39,324 nt of DNA, taken from the NCBI GenBank assembly GCA_903901045.1, contig CAIUPP010000039.1, positions 1-39,324 of the forward strand. Direction: 5' to 3'. The DNA is from an uncultured Planctomycetota bacterium (GTDB lineage: Bacteria; Planctomycetota; Brocadiia; CAIUPP01). The notes beneath the pieces were generated by a model, which was given only the letters and a program-made list of their open reading frames with translations, was not told the DNA's origin and ran no database searches. This document shows positions 10,201-18,219 of this stretch, one piece after another; within the stretch, counting starts at the first letter, position 1, and every line of letters starts with the position of its first letter. The translations under genes and the position numbers were made by a program.

Positions 10201-11047
10201 CCTCGATCAGGTCCCAGTACAGAATCATCTGGTGCGCGCCGTAGTGATAGGGGCCGGCGACCGGATCGCGCTTGTCCTCGATCAGTTCGCCATCGAGTCG
10301 TTCCATCTCGCTCTGCGCCTGTTGATCGGGAAATGCCAGCCGCACCACCTCGCGGGCGTGCCGCGGTTCGCCCGTCATGTAGTAAAGCGCCATCCGCTTG
10401 CTGATGCTGTTCCAGCCAAAGTAGCCCCTCGACCCGTAGCCGCGCGAAGCATCCCAGGTCTCGCACGACCCCAATTCGGCCGGCGGCACAAGTCCATCGC
10501 CCAGACGAATCTTCATCGTCCAGCCCAACGCCAGCCCATCGCCAGGACGATTGCCGGCATCCCGGAGTTCCCCAAGCAGCACCCGCGTCCCCGCCTCGAC
10601 CCCGGACTGGTCGCTGCCGCCGATGAGCACCACGTTGTAACCGTTGCCGAAAGGATTGTGCAGCGTTCGGACCTCGTATCCATTCCGCCCGGGGTAACGC
10701 AGGTCCGTCAGGAGGAAGTGAAGGTCATACAGCGCGCAGGCGGTCTGATTGGTCGACCGATTCCCCAACACCACCAGATGGCTCCGGATCGGCACGGCTG
10801 CGTCGGGCGACAGGTCGGACACCACGGGAACCCGGACGCCGGTGAGAGACTCGATCCCCCGCTGAATCTCCGCAGCGCAGTCGCGGTATAACCCGCCAGC
10901 CGGAGCGACGATGCAGACGGCCGCCTTCCCGCCCTGCACCAGCCATGTGACCTGGTGCAGTTCTTTGACGCGCGTGCAGACTGGCGCAACAGGCTCCGGG
11001 GAAACTCCCGCGGGATCGCTCGGTGGAGTGCTCGACGCTTGGCGCAT
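7292..11047 (-). CDS. Large multidomain protein: lyase-like alpha/alpha toroid plus C-terminal propeller
   Basis: The product is about 1,251 residues from ATG 11047; a GTG at 11170 would add 41 low-complexity residues. The N-terminal 150 residues (VCIVAPAGGLYRDCAAEIQ, LVVLGNRSTN) resemble the small N-domain of DUF4838/alpha-glucuronidase-type proteins. Residues of about 200-550 are helical with Trp/Tyr-rich turns, as in heparinase/alginate-lyase toroids, and a beta-rich part follows. The last 400 residues are PQQ/FG-GAP-like blades, including VADIDGDGRQEVIVALWNG and AEDGTVAVIDDG. The family precedent is polysaccharide breakdown, but I cannot name the active site or the substrate. No signal peptide is seen in any plausible start, which is odd for this architecture. 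The gene converges with the aminotransferase, leaving 55 bp between them. Confidence 0.68.
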   Translation of the reverse strand: MRQASSTPPSDPAGVSPEPVAPVCTRVKELHQVTWLVQGGKAAVCIVAPAGGLYRDCAAEIQRGIESLTGVRVPVVSDLSPDAAVPIRSHLVVLGNRSTNQTACALYDLHFLLTDLRYPGRNGYEVRTLHNPFGNGYNVVLIGGSDQSGVEAGTRVLLGELRDAGNRPGDGLALGWTMKIRLGDGLVPPAELGSCETWDASRGYGSRGYFGWNSISKRMALYYMTGEPRHAREVVRLAFPDQQAQSEMERLDGELIEDKRDPVAGPYHYGAHQMILYWDLIEESPVFSDDERLRITNAFARQVAHGRGIELVCRLTAPPARIGSRHEEWAAMCLYCLARYFARDYPDPVWQKALAGARWFFSPLHHPPVWVAGESQDLFWYGTGLAPVLSYLVLSRDPEPRRNGALAALLRAQEILITGRRPDWATDFAALNMFQMAAYLTGDGRWLCYRERTGIDTGGFRVGQSFWPDASLSASEPTDMTGRWNVERFTPAHWRSRESDLSIEQAFQYASYRSAADDSGDFVLLKGYNSGRELFHTCSIWELRLAGRTLLSGAENQVFTRAGGIVPSHLSQDAVLQRAEVLGLTAGAVTVVPRAGVASWQRTLALRSNRYALIVDALACEEDQPDLEILLGWSFDSAATAANPPLAVSQRLHVETAGAKVAMTWRGAVKGKQPQRLFSLLGVTGGRCTPIGDNAAALALPEPAMAVVGEHEGVRAGVAVVASDHLWGLDVECVAASSSASGGAPKPLLVSDAPVDVDWDFDSGELVIQAASPVTVHVAGGAPAVHRLKAGRHRFGDCRPDPQVLKGMQAYLESQSQRSAAAFRRLKEAWRAEQWLAAPGLTREIAANVGGPVANVIDLPDAAGGCLALAQGASVVVSDRCGRVVRRMATDGPVRVLHYWPEPRLLIAGCEDEKVIAFDERGRRAWEFVSQIDPVLLTWGKRYWYKSAPGLNGIHGLYSADFLDQRNLLYVGSCCTLEILTPDGMLVRRLPVLWGTVTLFQVIPGPGGSLNLLIGREHCGYNRVPVMNNRSLDAAPRGFHDVPPGATYIDGWCNINRHYLFYEELAGDGRKVIVGDVNGAWNRLQVWDIGGGEGLRRFQNELQAGVLDRDVAGRPLYDASFGPGPGYMVAPGVFTGRNVRAMAVADIDGDGRQEVIVALWNGYVLAFNHKLEKRWGLRLPSPPTALRVVDGRRLVVGAEDGTVAVIDDGHVTHRDVLPGSPGFIHVLPERSGGPRVFVITPGGEVAGFRLP

Positions 11048-11170
11048 GATGCCGGACTTCTCCCTTACTACGCCAGCTTGACCCAGTGCGCCAACGAGGC
11101 CCGACAGGCCGCGTGGCTGGCGCAAGGGCGAGCTACGTCCCGCCCGGTGATCAGCGTTCAGGTTCTTCAC

Positions 11171-11607
11171 GTCCTCAATGGCATGGGGAGGCCGCTGGCA
11201 TCAGGCTCCCAACATGGCCTTCTTCTTCCAGTAGTACATAAGGTTATCATATGGAACGTGCGGGGGAATAGTGTGATCGAGCGCAGGGATGGCGTCTGAT
11301 TTGTCGTTGCCGCGCAGACGAACAGGATTTGTCTCGGCGACCGGGTTCTCTCGCGGGCAGTCACCTTATCGCCTCAGGAAACCTCGCGCCACCAGCTCTG
11401 CTCCATCTTGTCCAGTTCGTCCATGACCCCAGGGGGTAAAGGCGGAGGAGGGTGCGTCTCAAGGATTTCGCGCACCCTGGCTTATGGCGTCAGCGTTCCG
11501 GCCAAGTCTGGTCCCGCCGAGAACGAACGGACTACCTGGCAAATCGTCAACCGCCCCACAATTCCCTCCTCCGACACGTCCCGCATCTGTCTTTCGTGCA
11601 AACGCCG
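11171..11607. other. Intergenic stretch with decayed coding sequence
   Basis: The 437 bp between the isomerase-like gene and the large lyase-like gene hold no intact gene. On the - strand a 34-codon frame, ATG 11584-11586 to TAA 11482-11484, starts 21 bp after the isomerase stop and resembles nothing I know. In the same frame, directly after that stop, lies a methyltransferase-like C-terminus (11374-11481). The remaining 200 bp up to the large gene show no clear promoter or hairpin. Confidence 0.5.
11374..11481 (-). pseudogene. Remnant C-terminus of an MttB-like (trimethylamine methyltransferase family) protein
   Basis: The 35 sense codons read ARVREILETHPPPPLPPGV followed by MDELDKMEQSWWREV and a stop at 11374-11376. 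An R-ILE-H-P-PLP-GV-ELD pattern is typical of the last residues of MttB-superfamily corrinoid methyltransferases (family knowledge, from memory). No start codon and none of the roughly 450 preceding residues are present. An in-frame TAA at 11482-11484 closes the frame; it is not the amber codon that carries pyrrolysine in true MttB. I read it as a leftover of a deleted gene. A chance match is possible because only 35 codons remain. Confidence 0.42.
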
Positions 11608-12972
11608 CTACACGTTCAACACCCCGAGCAATCGGCAGAGGTCCGCCAACAACCCGGTGGCGTCGCCGTACGAGAGGATGTAGTGCTGGCTGAGGACTTT
11701 CTGCGTGAAAACCTCCATCGGTTCGTCGAGGCTGATCTGCAGGCCGGGCAGTTGGGGCGCCGGCGGCGTCCAACCGGCTTCTTCCCAATGTGGCGGGGTC
11801 GTGGCGTTGCCCGTGACGACGTGCATGGCGTAGCCGTCGCCGTGGTAGGTCAATCGCGCAAGAGTCACGCGCCCGGTCTTCACCTTGGAAACATTCAGCA
11901 GCCCTTCGCCAAATTGGCCGAAGGCCGCCGGCATGACGGTCACCGGGCCATCAACCACTTCCGACGGCACGTAGTCCGGCACGCCCATGAGGACGCCATC
12001 TTCCAGAAACTCGTAGAACTCCATGTACGCGCCGATCTGTCCGGTGAGATAACGGACCATGAGCTGGGTGACGGCGCCCATGGCATCGTTCTCCGGGATG
12101 GTGGGGATGTTCTCTTCCTCGTGAACGAGCATGAAGACACCCGCCGGAGCGAATCCAAGAAGCTTCTTCACGCCGTCGACGTCAATGAGCGAGAGGGCGT
12201 CGTAGCCGCGGCTTCGAATCCGTCGTCGGAGCGCCAAATAGAGCTTGACGGCATTCTCGACCGTCGCCGGGCGAGGCGTCTTGGTGAATGTCCAACGCTT
12301 CTTGACTTCCTGCGCCAGTGCCGCAACCTCCCGCGGATCGAGTTGCTCCATTATCTGGACCATCTCAAGCATTTCGAAGTGCTCGATCTCCGGTCCTATC
12401 CTCGCTTTGAGCGAAACGCCGTCGTAAAGCGTGCCGTACAGCCGCATGTCGCGGTAACCCATCATGCCGATCCGGGCTTCCTTCAGCAGGGAGGCCGCGC
12501 GCGCGGCCCGAGCGAAGTTCATGATCTTCTCGACCGGCGCGGGCTTGCCTTTGCAGGTGACGACGAACTTGAAGAGATACCCCATATCCTCCATCGGCTT
12601 GCGCAACGCCGCGGTGCCGGCCTGGTCGGCCGTGGTGATGAACCGGTCGCCCTCAGTCCAGCCGGACAACCCCCACATCAGGATCGGCTTGTGTTTGAAG
12701 GGCTCGATAACGTTGATAACCGCGTGCGATGGAATCCATCCGGCAACGCAGAGGATGAGAAGGTCGAAGTCGCCTCGCCCAAGCTCCTCTCGCGCGCGGG
12801 CCACGTCGGCTCCGGCTGCATCGTCGCTGACCGGCTCCGTGCATAGAAGTTCGATGCCCTGCTCTGCAAGGAGCCGCCGGGCCTCGCCGCACTTACGGGC
12901 AATGATATCGCGTGGCGTATTCACTTCGCCAAACCCGACGAATCCGGCTCGAATCTTGCGCATGGCTGTCAT
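11608..12972 (-). CDS. L-fucose/L-arabinose isomerase-family protein
   Basis: The product is about 454 residues, close to AraA/FucI-like proteins. The family's Glu-rich region is visible at about residues 280-300, with HEEENIPTIPENDAMGAV, and is followed by a run like that family's metal and substrate site. YHGDGYAMHVVTGNA and SQHYILSYGD follow near the C-terminus, the latter placing a His where FucI has one. Such enzymes interconvert aldoses and ketoses with Mn2+, though many members of this branch are uncharacterised. The first ATG (12970-12972) overlaps the stop of the kinase gene by 4 bp. A second ATG at 12961-12963 has AAAGG nine bases upstream, so either could be used. Isomerase followed by kinase is the standard order of a deoxyhexose or pentose catabolic pathway. 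Confidence 0.8.
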   Translation of the reverse strand: MTAMRKIRAGFVGFGEVNTPRDIIARKCGEARRLLAEQGIELLCTEPVSDDAAGADVARAREELGRGDFDLLILCVAGWIPSHAVINVIEPFKHKPILMWGLSGWTEGDRFITTADQAGTAALRKPMEDMGYLFKFVVTCKGKPAPVEKIMNFARAARAASLLKEARIGMMGYRDMRLYGTLYDGVSLKARIGPEIEHFEMLEMVQIMEQLDPREVAALAQEVKKRWTFTKTPRPATVENAVKLYLALRRRIRSRGYDALSLIDVDGVKKLLGFAPAGVFMLVHEEENIPTIPENDAMGAVTQLMVRYLTGQIGAYMEFYEFLEDGVLMGVPDYVPSEVVDGPVTVMPAAFGQFGEGLLNVSKVKTGRVTLARLTYHGDGYAMHVVTGNATTPPHWEEAGWTPPAPQLPGLQISLDEPMEVFTQKVLSQHYILSYGDATGLLADLCRLLGVLNV

Positions 12973-14441
12973 CCTTTCAGAGTCCGATCGAGGGCCCGGT
13001 AGCGCTGGTAGACCTCCTCATAGCGCCTGGCGCTATCAGCCCGGACGGATACTCGCTGCCTTACTCTTACCATCTTCACGCTCGCTTCTTCCAGCGACTG
13101 ATAGGTGCCATTCCCGACCGCAGAGATCATGGCGGTCCCCAAGCCTGTGGCTTCTTCGCATTCGAGAACCAGGAGGTCCCTTCGGCAGACGTCGGCCTTG
13201 ATCTGCAACCACGCATCGCTGCGCGCGGCGCCGCCGAGGGAGCGAACCTCTCGCACGGGGACGCCGAGAGATTCGAGCATCTCCAGGTTCTCGCGCACCA
13301 GGAAGGCGACGGCCTCCAGAATGGCGCGGACAAAGTGGCCGCGCCCATGAGCGAGGGTGATCCCGCAAAAAGCGCCCTTCGCCCGGGAATCCGGTTCCGG
13401 ACCGAATGCCCCGCACAGATGGGGAAGCATGAGAAGCCCGTCCGCGCCGGGTTCGACGGCTGTGGCCTCCGAGATAAGAGAAGCATAATCCGTTCCCGCG
13501 GCGAACGTGTCGCGGAACCACCGCAGGGCCATGCCCGCCGTTGGCGCCCAGGGCAAGAGAGCATACCGTCCCGGCAGCGCGTGCGCGTAGAGGCCGACTC
13601 GTCTTCGGGGATCGTACATCGGGCGGTCAATTGTAGCGCAGAGCGCCATGGCCGCGCCGGTGCACTCGGTAACCATTCCCGGCTCCAGGTTCCCCGCCCC
13701 CACGGCGCCCGCGATCTGATCGATGGGAGCCGTGGTCACAAGGGTTTCCGGGTTCAGCCCCGTTTCCCGCGCGGCAGAAGCGGTCAGTGCGCCAACGACC
13801 TCGCCGGAGGTTTTCAGCTCCGGCAGTTGCCCGGGGCTGGTCCCCAGAAAACGCAGCATCTCCGGCCACCACTCGCCGGTGTGCAGGTCATAGTAGAGCG
13901 TGGAAGGATTCAGGCCGCGGTCCGTCGCGTAGCATCCCGTAAGCCTATAGATAAGATAATCTTCCACCAGAACAAACTTGTGCGCCCGGCGGAAGGTCTC
14001 CGGTTCGTTCCGGCGCAGCCACAGCAGGCGCGTGGCAGTCCACGTGGGGACGATCTCCTGCTGGCCGGTCCGCCGGTAGACTTCCTCCACGGCGAATTCC
14101 CGGCTCAGGGCATCCGATTCGGCGCGGGAGCGGTTGTCCAGCCAGACGATGGCCTTGCGCAGGGGATGGCCGGTGCGGTCGAGAACGATCAGCGTCTCTC
14201 CCTGGCTCGTGACTCCGATGGAGCGGACATCCCCGGGCGCGACTTTCGAGGCGGACAGGACAGCCCGCGTGGCCCTGAGCGCGCTCTGCCAGTATGTTTC
14301 GGCGTCCAGCTCAACCCAATCGGGCTGGGGCTTCTGAAGCGCATACTCATCCGCATAGCTCGCGGCGACGCGGCCGAACTCATCGAAGAGCGTGCCCTTC
14401 AGCGCGGTCGTGCCGGCATCCAACGCAAGCACATAGGTCAT
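12969..14441 (-). CDS. FGGY-family carbohydrate kinase (xylulokinase/rhamnulokinase-like)
   Basis: The product is 490 residues, standard for FGGY kinases. The N-terminal phosphate loop is LALDAGTTALKG (residues 5-16), and the catalytic base is Asp 241 in TAPIDQIAGAVG. The ATP-side motif appears as ECTGAAMAL, and LGGAARSDAWLQI lies near residue 420. The enzyme phosphorylates a ketose or polyol with ATP in the cytoplasm. It sits 8 bp after the ceramidase-like gene and overlaps the isomerase-like gene by 4 bp, so the three are almost certainly co-transcribed. The likely substrate is the ketose made by the neighbouring isomerase. Sequence alone does not separate xylulose, rhamnulose and fuculose. 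Confidence 0.9.
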   Translation of the reverse strand: MTYVLALDAGTTALKGTLFDEFGRVAASYADEYALQKPQPDWVELDAETYWQSALRATRAVLSASKVAPGDVRSIGVTSQGETLIVLDRTGHPLRKAIVWLDNRSRAESDALSREFAVEEVYRRTGQQEIVPTWTATRLLWLRRNEPETFRRAHKFVLVEDYLIYRLTGCYATDRGLNPSTLYYDLHTGEWWPEMLRFLGTSPGQLPELKTSGEVVGALTASAARETGLNPETLVTTAPIDQIAGAVGAGNLEPGMVTECTGAAMALCATIDRPMYDPRRRVGLYAHALPGRYALLPWAPTAGMALRWFRDTFAAGTDYASLISEATAVEPGADGLLMLPHLCGAFGPEPDSRAKGAFCGITLAHGRGHFVRAILEAVAFLVRENLEMLESLGVPVREVRSLGGAARSDAWLQIKADVCRRDLLVLECEEATGLGTAMISAVGNGTYQSLEEASVKMVRVRQRVSVRADSARRYEEVYQRYRALDRTLKG

Positions 14442-14449
14442 GTTTGTTC

Positions 14450-15916
14450 TTACTTATCCCAAAGGCGATAGAAGGTGTTCAAAGTCTTCTCGACCAGGAG
14501 GTCCCCCCCATCGGGGCCGACGGACCCGTTGATGACCAGCGCGCCGTAACCCCCGCCGGAAACGGCTCGCAGGGTTGGCAGATAACCCAGATAATCGCCG
14601 CTCAATTGGACAAGGAACGTCTGCCGTGCCGGGCTGCGCGCCTTGATTCGCTGGCCGTAGTCCAGGTAGAGCTCGAAGGGGTTGGTGGCCAGAGCCACCT
14701 CCCCCAGACGCAGCGCGTGCAACTCCATGGAGACCTCAGGCCGGGCCGCCTGAGTCCTGTATCGTTCGATCACCGCTTCGTTGTTGCGCAGCAGCACGAA
14801 GTCATGGAGTTTGCTGTCATACGGACCCGCACCGCCTATCGCCTCGTTGGCTTTCGTTTCGGCAACGAAGCGGTTGAATGCGGCGCGCGGAGAGCGTGCG
14901 TCCCTGGGCTCGCGCGCCTGCAATGCCTTGAACAGCCGGCAGGCCTCGCGGTACTCCCCAGGCGAAACACGCCGCAAGGGCAGTTGCAGCCTTTTCACTT
15001 CGTGCCGGAACGACACCCGGCTCCGGATGCTCCCGGACGCCGCGGCGCAGCCCTCTTCCACGGCGTCGGCGAGACGGCGCGCGATCTCCACGGCGCCTGA
15101 CTCCCCCCACATGTTCGGTTCGCCGGGGGAGTTGCGCGTCAGATCGCGAGGCGACTGGTCGCCCGATGGGGCAATCAGCGCGAGAAGAAAAAAGTCCCTG
15201 GAAATGCGCGCGCGAAGCTCCCGCCGCAGGTCGCCCACAAAGTCCGCCGTGACGCAATAGGCCGCCTCCATGACTTGCGCCGGGCAGGCAAAGTTCAGGA
15301 TGACGCCGGTGGGACGCCTCTGCGCATCCCAGCAGAACAGCATTTCAACGCCGGAGTCTTCAGCCGCTTCCAACCCGACGAAATCGCGCCGTTCCGTGCG
15401 TCCGTACATCTCCACCGTGCCATCGGCGTACATGGCGCGCCGGCAATGGCCTGCCACGGCGCGCCCAAATGCGGAACTGATCCCGGCGGGACTGCGATTG
15501 CCCCATGCGCGAAGCACGGCTCGCTGGGCGCGATCCAGGAGCAGCGAACGGTACTCCTCCATCGTGATCGCGCGGGGGTCGGGGGTCCACCAGTTGAAGA
15601 AGGATGTCGCTTGAGGCGCATTGTGCGTATGAATGACGCTGAGGGTCAGTTTCGACGTATCGAAGTCCGGCATCCTGGGACGCAGGCGCGCGCGCAGCAA
15701 TTCCAGAAACTCCGCTCCGATGCCGGCTAGGTCCAGCGTAAGCAGAATCGCCGATTCGCGGCGGCCGCTTTCCAGCGCGAGGGCCGTGGCCAGGAGCGGA
15801 TCGCGCACGTGCGTGGAAACTCGCTGGTAATACTGACCGCACAACTCGACAGGCACCTTCGGGGTCACATCTTCCGAAGCCCAGCCCACCCGGAGCGCGG
15901 ACTTCTCCATCTTCAT
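14450..15916 (-). CDS. Neutral/alkaline ceramidase-like hydrolase, without signal peptide
   Basis: The product is about 488 residues. It starts with VGWASEDVTPKVPVELCGQ, the usual opening of neutral non-lysosomal ceramidase-like proteins (the family's GxxxxDITP element). SVIHTHNAP at about residue 93 matches the zinc-binding H-T-H segment, and APSGDQSPRD matches the later G-D-x-S-P segment. ATG 15914-15916 is chosen because GGAGG at 15924-15928 is spaced 7 nt; ATG 15920-15922 would be too close. No signal peptide is seen. Bacterial members inside sugar operons are often called ceramidases only by fold, and the real substrate here may be an amide of a sugar or glycolipid. It is the first intact gene of the - strand operon with the FGGY kinase and isomerase. 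Confidence 0.78.
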   Translation of the reverse strand: MKMEKSALRVGWASEDVTPKVPVELCGQYYQRVSTHVRDPLLATALALESGRRESAILLTLDLAGIGAEFLELLRARLRPRMPDFDTSKLTLSVIHTHNAPQATSFFNWWTPDPRAITMEEYRSLLLDRAQRAVLRAWGNRSPAGISSAFGRAVAGHCRRAMYADGTVEMYGRTERRDFVGLEAAEDSGVEMLFCWDAQRRPTGVILNFACPAQVMEAAYCVTADFVGDLRRELRARISRDFFLLALIAPSGDQSPRDLTRNSPGEPNMWGESGAVEIARRLADAVEEGCAAASGSIRSRVSFRHEVKRLQLPLRRVSPGEYREACRLFKALQAREPRDARSPRAAFNRFVAETKANEAIGGAGPYDSKLHDFVLLRNNEAVIERYRTQAARPEVSMELHALRLGEVALATNPFELYLDYGQRIKARSPARQTFLVQLSGDYLGYLPTLRAVSGGGYGALVINGSVGPDGGDLLVEKTLNTFYRLWDK

Positions 15917-15997
15917 AGTCATCCCTCCCGCGTGACATCCCCAGTGCGCCCGCAACTTTCAGGAGACAGCATACTGACTCTGCGTCGGGATGCCAAG

Positions 15998-17045
15998 CTA
16001 CTTCTGCCCCGCGGGAGGAATGCTGCCGAAATAAATGTCGCCAAAGGCCGCAGGGTCAGGGAAGGCAGCGCCTTGCAGGTTGGGCGACCAGAGGGACCAT
16101 TCGTTCTGGTCAGGATATTTCGGCCCCCAATACTCCATGTGCCGCTCGCGGCCGAAGTTGCCGCGCCAGCGCGTTCCTTCCGCCGGCGCGGTGATGCCGA
16201 GCTGCTCGAAGGGGAAGGCGATTCCCATGGTCCATTTCTTCGCCTCGCGGTCAACCCGGTAGGCCGTCCGGTATTGGGGGTTCCAGGAGATATCGGCGGA
16301 CCCCGAGAGGCTCAAGGGGTTCAGCGGATCGTCAATGTAGCCATAGCGCCCCTCCCACCGCCCCTCCTTCGTCGGCGCCAGGCAGAGCTGGACGCGCTTC
16401 TGGCCGACGCCGTCGGGCGCGAGGAACATCTCGACGCACTCGGTATTATAGACCGCGCCGTCGTGCCCGTACTCCTTCAACACCGTGTCTTCCATCAGCG
16501 GCTCGTCGCACTCAAATGCGACGTAGATGTTCTTGTCGTCGTACCCGAGGCGCATGCGCGTGGCGGCCTGCGTCTTGCCGAGCGACACTTCCGGCACGTC
16601 GATCCACGGCGCATCCGCCCAGGCGGGATCGTTCACGTCGCCGTCGATGGCCGGGGCCTGTTTCAGCCGCAGGAGGACCGCCTGCGCGCGCGACTTCCCG
16701 GGCAGGAAGCCTGTCCGCGCCAGCTTCTCGAAGTCCCATGAGAACGGGGAGCTCAGCATTCCGAAATTCGTCTTCATCGTCCGAGTGCCCGCGGACTCAT
16801 ACAGCCACGCGCTGGCATCGGGGAAGTAGTTGCTGGTGAAATCCGGGTCCTTCTTGCGCAGGGCCTTGAGGTCGCGATCAAAGGCCAGGTACGCCTGGAG
16901 GTTTCGCCGACCGGTTGCAGGCTCTCTTTCGTGGGGTGGATCACGTAGGCCTGATACAGGTGGTAGGTCTTGGCGATGAGCGCGAACTGATTGTAGGAGA
17001 TCTCGCTCAGGCGAATCCAGTTCAGCGCGCGCGCGTCGCCCCGGG
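15998..17045 (-). pseudogene. DUF4838-type protein with C-terminal CBM9-like domain, frameshifted and 5'-truncated
   Basis: The readable C-terminal part is about 300 residues. It contains a CBM9/DOMON-like carbohydrate-binding domain: LKQAPAIDGDVNDPAW, MRLGYDDKNIYVAFECDEP, and a late WTMGIAFPFEQLG. This pattern opens many exported glycan-binding modules. Upstream the frame is closed by nonsense, but in the next frame the sequence reads ALNWIRLSEISYNQFALIA, then KTYHLYQAYVIHPTKESLQ, which fits the helical end of DUF4838-type proteins. Joining the two needs a one-base change near 16902, in a TTT run of the + strand. The coding sense stops at about 17040, where an unrelated + strand gene fragment begins. 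The N-terminal half and any signal peptide are missing, so the gene is broken in this assembly. Confidence 0.7.
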
Positions 17046-17633
17046 TTTCCCGAGACGCTGGCCGCTCTGCGGAAATATGACGCGATTATCCTCAGCGACG
17101 TGGGGGCGAACTCGCTCCTGTTCCATCCGGAAATGGTGAATTGCTCCATTCGCCACCCGAACCGGCTGAAACTGCTGAAGTCCTATGTTCGCCAGGGTGG
17201 CGGACTGCTGATGGTCGGCGGGTGGATGTCCTTCGCCGGGATCGGCGGTAAGGCGAATTATCACGACACACCGCTGGAAGAGGCCCTGCCGGTGACCTGC
17301 CTCCCATACGACAATCGGCAGGAGGAGCCCGACGGCATTGTTCCGGCCGTGAAAGACAGGAGTCACCCCGTTCTCTCGGGAATGCCGGCGAAATGGCCGT
17401 TCTTCCTCGGTTACAACAAGGTGACGCCGAAGGCCGAAAGCCGAGTGCTCGTTGCCGTGGGGAAAGATCCGCTGCTGTGCGTCTGGCAATACGGCCGAGG
17501 CCGCGCCGCGGCATTCACGTCCGACTGCGCGCCGCACTGGGGTCCGCCGGGATTCCTGAAGTGGACCGGCTACATCCGGCTCTGGAACAATCTCGCGCAC
17601 TGGCTGTCGCAAGGCGCCCCCCACCCTTCCTGA
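17040..17633 (+). pseudogene. Putative glutamine amidotransferase-like protein (DUF1355-type), N-terminus missing
   Basis: From 17040 the frame reads PGFPETLAALRKYDAIILSD and continues to TGA 17631-17633, about 197 residues. Strong family markers are GGGLLMVGGWMSFAGIGGKA, LPVTCLPYDNR, a blade-like VWQYGRGRAAAFTSD and CAPHWGPPGF. Full-length relatives begin about 50-70 residues earlier with a class I amidotransferase-like strand and loop; that part is absent, and no credible start is found (GTG 17100 is deep inside the fold). The break coincides with the break of the - strand CBM9-type gene, so one deletion could have removed the starts of both. Activity is unlikely. Confidence 0.72.
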
Positions 17634-17956
17634 GGATTCCTTCTGACACCCAAAGCGACCGAAATGGGTGGTCTGCGGAGGAAAGGCGACCGCGAAACGC
17701 GTTCAACGCGGCGCGGGTGCAGCGATGAAGCAGCCGCCAACCCGCGGAACGACCACGTATACCTGTCCAAACCGGGGGCAAGCTCACTGGCCCGGAGTCT
17801 AACCCTGGCCTTAAACTGCTCCAGGGCAGGTCTGCTCCGCGTTGGAACTAAGTCCGCATCTCATGGAACACCTTCGTACAGGGCATGGTGCACTTCATTG
17901 ACTGCAGTTCGAGGCCAGACGAGCACGGTCCACCCGAGAAGCGTTTTGATGCCGCG

Positions 17957-18083
<127 letters not shown>

Positions 18084-18219
18084 GGGTGGTCGACTGGGTC
18101 GGGGCATGCCCTGGCGAACCTTGAAAACACTGGGCGGAGAAATAATTCCCCCTAATTCAGGCCAATTCAGCCCATTTTTCCGCCGCAGAATCGCCGCAGT
18201 ATGAGACCTGTCCTGAGGG

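Noticed and set aside
12912-14471. A 519-codon open frame on the + strand
   Set aside because: It is antisense to the FGGY kinase, whose motifs are complete. The composition is that of a shadow frame.
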